Shown here: one piece after another, positions 20,785 through 28,140 of the stretch
Layout of the letters: each line of letters begins with the position of its first letter
Position numbering within the stretch: position 1 is the stretch's first letter
Source: Rhizobium leguminosarum
GTDB taxonomy: Bacteria > Pseudomonadota > Alphaproteobacteria > Rhizobiales > Rhizobiaceae
DNA length: 64,000 nucleotides
Assembly (NCBI RefSeq): GCF_004123835.1
Contig: NZ_MZMU01000015.1
Span: forward strand, 372,001-436,000
Direction: 5' to 3'
Program-made: the position numbers and the translations under genes
The notes under the pieces: generated by a model
The model's database searches: none
What the model was told of the DNA's origin: nothing
What the model saw: the letters and a program-made list of their open reading frames with translations, nothing else

Positions 20785-21911
20785 CAGACAATTTCCAATT
20801 CACCCTGAAGAAGACCGATGCCGGCGCCCGTCTAGGCCAGGTTTCCATGCCGCGCGGCGAGATCCGCACGCCGGCCTTCATGCCGGTCGGCACCGTCGGC
20901 ACGGTTAAGGCGATGTATCTCGACCAAGTGCGCGAGACCGGCGCCGACATCATCCTCGGCAATACCTATCACCTGATGCTGCGCCCGACGGCCGAGCGCG
21001 TCGCCCGTCTCGGCGGCCTGCATAAGCTCATTCGCTGGGAGCACCCGATCCTGACCGATTCCGGTGGCTTCCAGGTCATGTCGCTGTCCGGTCTGCGCAA
21101 GCTCGACGAGCAGGGCGTCACCTTCAAGTCGCATGTCGACGGCAGCCTGCACCATATGTCGCCGGAGCGCTCCATCGAAATCCAGGGGTTGCTTGGCTCC
21201 GATATCCAGATGCAGCTCGACGAATGTGTGGCATTGCCGGCCGAGCCGAAGGAGATCGAGCGCGCCATGGAAATGTCGCTGCGCTGGGCCGAGCGCTGCC
21301 GGGTCGCCTTCGGCGAGCAGCCCGGCAAGGCGATGTTCGGCATCGTCCAGGGCGGCGACATTCCGGCGCTGCGCATCCGTTCGGCCGAGGCGTTGAGCCA
21401 GCTCGACCTCAAGGGTTATGCGATCGGCGGCCTTGCCGTCGGCGAGCCGCAGGATGTCATGCTGCAGATGCTGGAAACGACGCTACCGGTCCTTCCTCTG
21501 GAAAAGCCACGTTACCTCATGGGTGTCGGCACGCCGGACGATATCCTGAAATCGGTCGCCCGCGGCATCGACATGTTCGATTGCGTCATGCCGACCCGTT
21601 CCGGCCGCCATGGCCTGGCTTTTACCCGCCGCGGCAAGGTCAACATCCGCAATGCCCGCCATGCGGAGGATATGCGCCCGCTCGACGAACAGTCGAATTG
21701 CCCGGCCTCACGCGATTATTCGCGTGCCTATCTGCACCACCTCGTCCGCTCCAGCGAGGCGCTCGGCGGCATGCTGCTCTCCTGGCACAATCTCGCCTAT
21801 TACCAGGAGCTGATGCAGGGCATCCGTAAGGCGATCGCCGAAGGCCGCTTCGCCGATTTCATGGCGGAAACGCAGGAGGAATGGGCGAGGGGCGATCTCG
21901 AACCGGTGTAA
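20781..21911 (+). CDS. tgt: tRNA-guanine transglycosylase
   Basis: Exchanges guanine-34 for preQ1 in GUN-anticodon tRNAs. Substrate-pocket blocks are ILTDSGGFQVMSLSGLRK and the nucleophile region GTPDDILKSVARGIDMFD; GRHGLAFTRRG is also conserved. 376 residues is normal. Oddity: where E. coli Tgt has the zinc-binding CxCxxC, this protein reads SNCPASRDYSRAYLHH, so two of three cysteines are serine while the downstream histidine (LSWHN) remains. It is coupled to queA by an ATGA overlap and converges on the acyltransferase gene. Confidence 0.97.
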   Translation: MTDNFQFTLKKTDAGARLGQVSMPRGEIRTPAFMPVGTVGTVKAMYLDQVRETGADIILGNTYHLMLRPTAERVARLGGLHKLIRWEHPILTDSGGFQVMSLSGLRKLDEQGVTFKSHVDGSLHHMSPERSIEIQGLLGSDIQMQLDECVALPAEPKEIERAMEMSLRWAERCRVAFGEQPGKAMFGIVQGGDIPALRIRSAEALSQLDLKGYAIGGLAVGEPQDVMLQMLETTLPVLPLEKPRYLMGVGTPDDILKSVARGIDMFDCVMPTRSGRHGLAFTRRGKVNIRNARHAEDMRPLDEQSNCPASRDYSRAYLHHLVRSSEALGGMLLSWHNLAYYQELMQGIRKAIAEGRFADFMAETQEEWARGDLEPV

Positions 21912-21913
21912 AG

Positions 21914-22999
21914 CTACTCCGTTCCCGCGTTGCTTGCCGCGGGGACTGGGGACGCCGGGTTTGGCGCAACCATCATTTTAAGTTTCTTGCGCACTGGCTC
22001 GTCGAAGTGAACGGCGGCGATGCCAGCCACAATGAAAATTGCGACTACGACGACCATACCGGCTGCCGGAGAGGCAGGAAGGTCAAAGCCTCTTTGCCGC
22101 AGTGACTGCAGCAGACTGAAGATGGGGCCATGCAGGATATAAATCGGATAGGAAAGCCTTCCCAGCCAACGGAATACCAGCTCGACCAGGCCGGTCTGTC
22201 TCGTGCGCATCGCAAGCCAGACAATGGCCGGGAAGACCACAAGGCATATTAAAAAATCAAAATACGGGAAACCGAAGAATATGCGGGCTGGTATGTTGGT
22301 GATGAAGATCAGACAACCACAGAGAAGAAGGCCGACAATGTTGCCGTTATTGGCTGTCTTCGGTTTCTGGACCTCATATAACCTGTAAAGGCAGATTCCG
22401 AGCGAGAACGAGAACAGCACTCGTGAAAAGCCAAATCGGAAGTCGCCCGCCTCGGGACCAATATCGAAGTTACCTGCGACCAATGCTCCGTACATGGTGA
22501 TGCCCGCCGCCCCCAGCGCGATGGTGAGCAAGCTTCTGAATGACAGTCGTATCAGAAGCACGGAGAACAGCACTCCGGCCCAGAGCTCGAAGAAGAGCGA
22601 CCAGCTAGGCCCGTTGAAGGGAAAGATACCTTCCTGGTTTGCGCTTGGAATGAACAGGATTGCCCTCAGCAGAAGGTCCGCCAGCGTGGAGTAGTCCAAC
22701 CCATTTTTAAGCGCATAGCTGAAAAGACCAATCGGAAGCGAAAGAAGATAAAGGGGATAGAGCCGAATGATACGCTGTAGCAGAAGCCCGGTGGGCGAAA
22801 TCTGCCCCGTAGTCAGTCGCTTCTCATATGAATTTGCAAGAACGGCGCCGCTCAACAGAAAGAAGAGGTCAACGGCAAGGTAACTGATATTCGCCGGGAT
22901 CGGACCCAGCGTACCAGCCGTGTGGAGGAACATGACCATGATAGCCGCAATTCCTCGCAACGCTTCAAGAGCTGTAAAAAATTGTTTGCCAGCGTTCAA
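21914..22999 (-). CDS. Acyltransferase 3 family membrane protein (OafA/YrhL type)
   Basis: An integral membrane O-acyltransferase that acetylates or succinylates surface polysaccharides or related substrates; the actual acceptor is unknown. The N-terminus FFTALEALRGIAAIMVMFLH has the family Arg and His; FFLLSGAVLA and the late RLSYPIYILHGPIFSL are typical, with about ten membrane helices. The start is probably TTG at 22999, because GGAGGG lies 8 bases upstream; another TTG at 23059 would add 20 unconserved residues. Base composition looks less GC-rich than the neighbours, a possible sign of transfer (by eye). Confidence 0.88.
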   Translation of the reverse strand: MNAGKQFFTALEALRGIAAIMVMFLHTAGTLGPIPANISYLAVDLFFLLSGAVLANSYEKRLTTGQISPTGLLLQRIIRLYPLYLLSLPIGLFSYALKNGLDYSTLADLLLRAILFIPSANQEGIFPFNGPSWSLFFELWAGVLFSVLLIRLSFRSLLTIALGAAGITMYGALVAGNFDIGPEAGDFRFGFSRVLFSFSLGICLYRLYEVQKPKTANNGNIVGLLLCGCLIFITNIPARIFFGFPYFDFLICLVVFPAIVWLAMRTRQTGLVELVFRWLGRLSYPIYILHGPIFSLLQSLRQRGFDLPASPAAGMVVVVAIFIVAGIAAVHFDEPVRKKLKMMVAPNPASPVPAASNAGTE

Positions 23000-23107
23000 C
23001 GCAACAACCCTCCGTTGGCACTTTGTTACTCCAGGAGGATTTCGAAATCGTTGGTGCAACGAGACCGTGCAATCGGCTGAGTTTCCACCGAAAAGAGGAA
23101 CAGCGCG

Positions 23108-23536
23108 TCAGATGCCCTTGCTGTCCGCGTGCGGCATGATCTGCACACCGTTGATCCTGTAGCTGCCGTCCGGCTGGCGCATGATCTGGTAGATCGCCGT
23201 CCAGTCCTTGCCGTCGCGGCCTGAGATCAGCACCTCGTGATAGATCAGCGCGCCGTTGTCGATCGAGCGGCTGCGCCCGAAGGCGTAGTTGCCAGGGTGA
23301 TAGACCGGCTCGTAGCTCTTCTTCACCATGGCGAAGAACAGGTTCTTGTCGGGATACATCGCCTTGATGCCGGGGGCGGCGAAGGAATAGGCGGTCTCGG
23401 CATCGTCCTTGAGGAAGGCGTTGATCTGGTCCTCGATCATCGTCCGCGTCGTTTCGATCGGATCTTCGGCGCGGGCCAATACGGGGGAGAGGAAGGACGC
23501 GGCACACAGAATAAGAACTGCGAAGAAGGCGCGCAT
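23108..23536 (-). CDS. DUF4864 family exported protein
   Basis: Function unknown. A signal peptide (about 1-23, ending VLARA) precedes an NTF2-like small domain: IEDQINAFLKDDAETAYSFA and FFAMVKKSYEPVYHPGNYAF are typical of DUF4864, with IYQIMRQPDGSYRINGVQIM at the end. 142 residues is normal. It is probably periplasmic. It lies between the acyltransferase and the FabF-like gene on the minus strand. Confidence 0.85.
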   Translation of the reverse strand: MRAFFAVLILCAASFLSPVLARAEDPIETTRTMIEDQINAFLKDDAETAYSFAAPGIKAMYPDKNLFFAMVKKSYEPVYHPGNYAFGRSRSIDNGALIYHEVLISGRDGKDWTAIYQIMRQPDGSYRINGVQIMPHADSKGI

Positions 23537-23549
23537 GGGGTATCTCCGG

Positions 23550-23578
23550 CTCTATCGGGGAAAGGATCGCCGATAGAG
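23550..23578. promoter_or_regulatory. Inverted repeat upstream of the DUF4864 gene
   Basis: CTCTATCGG and CCGATAGAG form perfect 9-base arms separated by 11 bases, 14 bases upstream of the DUF4864 start. It could be an operator or an mRNA hairpin. There is no T-run. Confidence 0.35.
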
Positions 23579-23617
23579 TAGAAGTGTAGGCGATTTTCAG
23601 CGCAAGGAAAGTGGACT

Positions 23618-24883
23618 TTACGACCAGCGGCGGAACAGGGCGCTGGCATTCACCCCGCCGAAGCCGAAACCGTTGGTGATCGCATAGTCCATCGCCAGCG
23701 GCCGCGCCGTCCTGCCGACGATATCGATGCCGTCGGCGGCCGGATCGGCCTCATCGAGGTTGCTGGTCGGCGGTGCGATCTGGTCGCGCAGTGCAAGGAT
23801 GGTGAAGATCGCCTCCAGCCCGCCGGCCGCGCCGAGCAGGTGGCCGGTCGCCGATTTCGTCGCGCTGATGGCAATACCGCCATTGCGACCGAAGACCGTG
23901 CCGATCGCCGCGATCTCACCCCTGTCACCGACCGGTGTCGAGGTCGCATGCGCGTTGAGATGCCCGACCTCCGAAGCCGGGATCTTCGCCTGCCTGAGTG
24001 CCACCTCCATCGCCCGGCGCGCGCCGTCGCCGTCTTCGGGGCCTGAGGTCATGTGGTAGGCGTCTGCAGCCGTGCCGTAGCCGACGAGTTCGGCGAGCGG
24101 TGTGGCGCCGCGGGCAAGCGCGTGCTCCAGCGTTTCGATGACCAGGATACCGGCGCCTTCGCCCATGACGAAACCGTCGCGGGCCGTGTCGAAGGGCCGT
24201 GACGCAAGTTCCGGTGTTTCGTTGAAGCCGGTGGAAAGCGCCCGCGCAGCGGCAAAGCCGCCGAGGCTCACCTTGTCGATGCAGGCCTCGGCACCACCGC
24301 AGATCGCCACATCCGCTTCGCCGGAGCGGATCAGCCGCGCCGCATCGCCGACTGCCTGGACGCTGGCGGCACAGGCTGTCACCGGAGCCCCGAGCGGCCC
24401 CTTGAAGCCGTAGCGGATGCTGACCTGGCCGGCGGCGAGATTGACGAGGAAGGAGGGAACGGTGAAGGGCGACAGCCGACGGACGCCGCGCGTTTCGCCG
24501 ATCCGCACCGCTTCGGCGATCGCCGGGAAGCCGCCGACGCCCGACGCGATGATCGTTGCCGTGCGCTCGCGCTCGCCTTCATCAACGGGCATCCAACTGG
24601 CCTGCCTCACCGCTTCCTCCGTCGCCGCCATGGCGAAGTGGATGAAGCGGTCCATCTTCTTCTGGTCCTTCGGCGTGATGTAACGGTCTGGGTCGAAACC
24701 GGCCTCTGCATCTTCCGCGATACCGGGAACGATGCCGCCGACCTTGGCCGAGAGTTCGCCGACGATATCCTCCGCCAGCACTCTCAGCCCCGAACCGCCA
24801 CCGAGAAGGCGCTTCCAGGCAGGCTCGACGCCGGTGCCGAGTGGCGAGACAAGTCCCATGCCGGTGACAACGATGCGATCCAT
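23618..24883 (-). CDS. Beta-ketoacyl-ACP synthase II-like (FabF family)
   Basis: A condensing enzyme that extends acyl-ACP with malonyl-ACP. The Cys-His-His triad is intact: Cys in VTACAASVQAVGDA, His in LNAHATSTPVGD, and His in SATKSATGHLLGAAGG; NGFGFGGVNAS closes the protein. From the ATG at 24883 (GAGAGGA nearby) it has 421 residues, normal for FabF. No acyl-carrier or other fab gene adjoins; the next upstream gene is an HxlR regulator 13 bases away, so this is more likely a specialised paralogue than the housekeeping fabF (inference). Confidence 0.92.
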   Translation of the reverse strand: MDRIVVTGMGLVSPLGTGVEPAWKRLLGGGSGLRVLAEDIVGELSAKVGGIVPGIAEDAEAGFDPDRYITPKDQKKMDRFIHFAMAATEEAVRQASWMPVDEGERERTATIIASGVGGFPAIAEAVRIGETRGVRRLSPFTVPSFLVNLAAGQVSIRYGFKGPLGAPVTACAASVQAVGDAARLIRSGEADVAICGGAEACIDKVSLGGFAAARALSTGFNETPELASRPFDTARDGFVMGEGAGILVIETLEHALARGATPLAELVGYGTAADAYHMTSGPEDGDGARRAMEVALRQAKIPASEVGHLNAHATSTPVGDRGEIAAIGTVFGRNGGIAISATKSATGHLLGAAGGLEAIFTILALRDQIAPPTSNLDEADPAADGIDIVGRTARPLAMDYAITNGFGFGGVNASALFRRWS

Positions 24884-24896
24884 TGTATTTTCCTCT

Positions 24897-25403
24897 CTAT
24901 CCGTCGATGCCGAGATACCAGGCGCGCATACGGGCGATCCGTTCGCGCACCTCGTCGTCGGCGGCGGGACCCGCAAGCAGGCTGGTGTTTTCGGGGGTCA
25001 CTTCTTCGCCCGTCCGCGCATCGACCAGCATCGTCTCGCGCTTTTTGCCGGAAGCGGCGTCGCCCAAGAGAAAGGCGAGATCCTCTTCCGGGATGTGCTG
25101 GCTTCCCCAGGAAAACAGTGTCATCAGAACGGGAAAGAAGTCACGGCCCTTGTCCGTCAGCCGATATTCGTAGCGGGCAGGGCGCTGATGGTAGAGCCGC
25201 CGTTCGAACAGCCCCTTTTCCGTCAGATGTTTGAGCCGCCGCGTCAGGATATTCGGCGCCACGCCGAGGCTTTTCTGGAATTCGTCGAAGCGCGAAAGCC
25301 CCTGGAAGGCGTCGCGCAGGATCAGCATGCTCCACCAGTCGCCGACACTGTCAAGCGCGCGCGCCGCCGGGCATTTGAAATCGCTGAAGCTCGTTCGCTG
25401 CAT
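24897..25403 (-). CDS. HxlR-family transcriptional regulator
   Basis: A winged-helix regulator. The N-terminus SFSDFKCPAARALDSVGDWW holds the cysteine conserved in redox-type members, followed by the HTH (FDEFQKSLGVAPNILTRRLK) and wing (YEYRLTDKGRDFFPVL). The C-terminal 60 residues are an extra tail. The ATG at 25403 is chosen because homology begins there; upstream in-frame codons to 25451 run through a repeated GTNACT element. It lies 13 bases before the FabF-like gene and probably controls the pair. Confidence 0.87.
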   Translation of the reverse strand: MQRTSFSDFKCPAARALDSVGDWWSMLILRDAFQGLSRFDEFQKSLGVAPNILTRRLKHLTEKGLFERRLYHQRPARYEYRLTDKGRDFFPVLMTLFSWGSQHIPEEDLAFLLGDAASGKKRETMLVDARTGEEVTPENTSLLAGPAADDEVRERIARMRAWYLGIDG

Positions 25404-25410
25404 GGCTGAT

Positions 25411-25446
25411 GTCACTACAGCAGTGACTATCATCATGCAAGTTACT
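25411..25446. promoter_or_regulatory. Possible operator of the HxlR gene
   Basis: GTCACT-ACAGC-AGTGAC forms an inverted repeat at 25411-25427. The hexamer GTNACT recurs at 25411, 25423 and 25441. Its place just upstream of the chosen start suggests autoregulation; this is inference from symmetry only. Confidence 0.35.
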
Positions 25447-25490
25447 TCCAACGCCGCCGGACACTTTTGCGCGACATGTTTTAGATCGCG

Positions 25491-25883
25491 TCGCCCTCAA
25501 AAATCCGGGCGAGCAGGATGCCGGCGACGAGCATGCCCGCTGCCACGAAGATCGTGTCGCCCGGCGTGCCGATATAGAGCGGCCCGATATTACAGCGCCG
25601 CGCGTCTTTTCAGACGCGCAAAGGACGTTGTAACACTTTGAATTGGCATAATTTTATCCTTAAATCGACTCCGATTTAAGGAATTATGCAGTGGCAAACA
25701 GCAGGAAGGCGATGAGGAAATTGGCCCAGCCTCAGACGACATTCGCCGTCGGCGAGCCGAGCTTTGCCCCTTGCGCGAAGGGGATGCGGAAGCGCCTGCC
25801 GCTGACCCGTTGACGAAATGCGGGATGCCGTTGGTCAGAAATGCTGCGGCGATAAAATGGACGATATAGGCGATCCAGGGCAA
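25491..25883 (-). pseudogene. Disrupted small membrane protein gene
   Basis: A dead gene read from TTG at 25883 (AGGAGA upstream). It begins MPWIAYIVHFIAAAFLTNGI, then needs a one-base correction after HFVNG to continue VSGRRFRIPFAQGAKLGSP. A TGA sits where VV-W-GWANFLIAFLL would need Trp. After LLFATA it is cut by the repeat element 25590-25691 and resumes GPLYIGTPGDTIFVAAGMLV, ending RIFEGDAI. The restored protein would be about 95-100 residues with three or so membrane helices. Family and function unknown. Confidence 0.75.
25590..25691. repeat. Rhizobium palindromic intergenic element (RIME-like)
   Basis: Two hairpins in tandem: GCGCGTCT-TTTC-AGACGCGC, flanked by TTACA...TGTAA, then CCTTAAATCG-ACTC-CGATTTAAGG, flanked by GCATAATT...AATTATGC. 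The first half recurs at 17851-17890. It matches from memory a repeat scattered through Rhizobium genomes. Here it interrupts a coding frame. Confidence 0.8.
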
Positions 25884-26014
25884 AGGCTTCTCCTGACCTG
25901 CACGGGTGGCGTCAACGGAGAATGTGGCCGGGATTCCGGCTCCGGCAAGAGGAGGAGACACGACTGCCCGTGACGCTGTGGGTCCGCCGCCTGAAAGGCG
26001 ACGGGCCGACCGGC

Positions 26015-27877
26015 TCAGACAAGCAAGAGATCTTTGAAGTGAAGTGCGGCGGAATTGTCGAGATCGGCGACGTGGATTGCCCCGCCTGCTGCGCTTCCAT
26101 CCGCATCATAGGATAAAATGCCGCTGGCCTGATCGTAGATCAGCTTGTCATCAGCCTCGAGCGCCTTCGTTCCCAGGACGAAATTCTCGGCCGAAAAGCT
26201 CGATGGCTTGAGCCCGGTGAAAATCCCATCATCGAACACCAGCTTATCGCCTGCGGCTGAAGAGAAATCGACAATCTTGTCGACGCTCGTATTGCTGGGC
26301 TTCACATCGAAGACGAAGGAATCGGCTCCGGCTCCGCCGGTGAGAACGTCAGCACCGGCCTTGCCGATGAGCTTGTCGTTCCCGAGTCCGCCGACCAATC
26401 GATCGTTCCCTTTCCCGCCGTTGAGAAAATTGTTTCCGTCGTTGCCGGTGAGAATGTTGGCCGTATTGTTGCCTGTCGCGCTGAGATTGGCCGTCCCGGT
26501 CAAGGTGAGGTTTTCGATTGTTCCGATCGCATGCGCCGTGTCCGCGAGGCTGAAGGAGATCGAAGCCTTGACGGTATCCGTTCCGCTGCCCCGGCTTTCG
26601 TCGACGATTTGATTCGCATTAGTCACGGTGAAGGTATCGTTGCCGGTGCCGCCATAGAGATGATTGGTGCTCGGCGGCGTGCTGGTACTGCCGCGTTCGA
26701 TGTCGATGATAACGGGATGGTCGATGACATTGAGCGTCAGGGACGACACGTTGCTGAGGCTTTTGATCGCCGTCGTCCCGGTCAGGGGGTCGAAGACCTT
26801 AACGGAGCCGAAGGAGGCGCCGAGATTGACTTTGACGGCTGTCGTCGCGGCCTGAATGGCCGTGTCAGAGGACTGGTTCCAGATATCAGGCTCGTTCCAG
26901 ATGATGATCTGGTAGCTTCCGTCCGATTTTTCCGTGAGCAAGCTGCGGGCCGAGGACGGCAGGCCGTCGATCGAATAATTGAGGGTTCCCGCGCTGAAGC
27001 TCGCCTTCGCAGCGCCGTCGTCGGCAAGGATTTCGGTCAGATTGTGGATCGCCGTCGCCGCCGGCTTGGCCGAATAGTCGAGATGAAAAAGGCCGAAATG
27101 CTTTTCCTGATTGGTGCCCTGCGGATCGGAATAGGCGTCCAGCAGCTCGTAGATGAAGGTCTGTTTCGAGCCGAGTGCGGCGCCGTCCATCAGCGTATTG
27201 AGCAGGAGCTTTGCCTGCGTCGCCTCACTGACGCCCTCCCAGCCGCCATTGGTGTCGGCGGTGAGCGAGGTGTGGTACCCGGTCTCGGTGATCGCCAGCG
27301 GCTTGCCCGGATCGGCAGCGCGCTGAACGCCGGCTTCTCGGGAAAGCCACGAGAATGGCTGGTCGCCATCCTTCGCATAGGTATGGATCGTCGTGTAGTC
27401 GGAGGCGGAAGCGACCGTATATCCGGTAAAGCCGAGGACCGGGATATTTTTCAGCAAGGGATCGGCGTTGACGGCGGCAGAGAGGTCTTTCTGATAGGCG
27501 AGCGCTGCAGCCTGACCGCTCAGGCCATGATAGCTGACCGGCCAGTTGTTGACTTCGTTCGGTCCTTCGATGCCGACGACCGATCCGGGATGGGCCTGCA
27601 CGAAGTCATGCAGCCGCTGGGCGACGGTCGCGGGGTCCACCTCTCGCTGGGCGCTGAAGACGAATTGCACGCCGGCTTCGGCTGCATCGCCGAGATGTGT
27701 TTGACCGTTGGGATCGGAAGCGGAGTTGGGGGCGTGATCGCGAACTGTATCAAGGCCAAGATAGTCGAGAGCCTTAACAACTTCTCCGACATTGGAATAT
27801 TTTCCGTCGGTGTAGTCGATATGCGTGTCAATTCCAAAGGAACGAATAATATCGTTTATTCGAACGGCTTGAGCCAA
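26015..27877 (-). CDS. Putative secreted glycoside hydrolase (clan GH-A) with RTX repeats
   Basis: 620 residues. Residues about 1-300 look like a TIM-barrel glycosidase: candidate acid/base Glu108 in GIEGPNEVNN and nucleophile Glu198 in LAITETGYHT, the NE / E pattern of clan GH-A. A beta-sandwich-like part follows, then RTX calcium-binding nonapeptides (GGTGNDTF, GGKGNDRLVGGLGNDKLIG, GGAGADSF; about residues 420-530) and a C-terminal part like type I secretion signals. There is no Sec signal peptide, consistent with ABC-type export. The start is TTG at 27877 with GGGAGA 6 bases upstream. Substrate unknown; no secretion genes are adjacent. Confidence 0.8.
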   Translation of the reverse strand: MAQAVRINDIIRSFGIDTHIDYTDGKYSNVGEVVKALDYLGLDTVRDHAPNSASDPNGQTHLGDAAEAGVQFVFSAQREVDPATVAQRLHDFVQAHPGSVVGIEGPNEVNNWPVSYHGLSGQAAALAYQKDLSAAVNADPLLKNIPVLGFTGYTVASASDYTTIHTYAKDGDQPFSWLSREAGVQRAADPGKPLAITETGYHTSLTADTNGGWEGVSEATQAKLLLNTLMDGAALGSKQTFIYELLDAYSDPQGTNQEKHFGLFHLDYSAKPAATAIHNLTEILADDGAAKASFSAGTLNYSIDGLPSSARSLLTEKSDGSYQIIIWNEPDIWNQSSDTAIQAATTAVKVNLGASFGSVKVFDPLTGTTAIKSLSNVSSLTLNVIDHPVIIDIERGSTSTPPSTNHLYGGTGNDTFTVTNANQIVDESRGSGTDTVKASISFSLADTAHAIGTIENLTLTGTANLSATGNNTANILTGNDGNNFLNGGKGNDRLVGGLGNDKLIGKAGADVLTGGAGADSFVFDVKPSNTSVDKIVDFSSAAGDKLVFDDGIFTGLKPSSFSAENFVLGTKALEADDKLIYDQASGILSYDADGSAAGGAIHVADLDNSAALHFKDLLLV

Positions 27878-28140
27878 AGTTTTTCTCCCAGTTTATGAGG
27901 GAATTGGCGATGGGAATTTATTCTTCACATTTCTGATGCCAATTCGATTTAATACACGAGGAGGGCCGTGCAGTGCTGCCCGTTAACCATGATAAATTGT
28001 CCTGAATGTGGCCCGCGCCGGATCGGGTTTTTAATGCCGAACCTGTGCTTGCATATTTGCATCCAGCCGGCCGACCATGACCCAGTGAAACAGACGCATA
28101 GGCAGAATCTGGTGAAGTCCAACATGGCCCGGAGGATCCG

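Noticed and set aside
26531..27898. 455-codon plus-strand frame opposite the RTX glycosidase
   Set aside because: The RTX nonapeptides and catalytic motifs are on the minus strand; the antisense product is low-complexity Arg/Gly/Asp.
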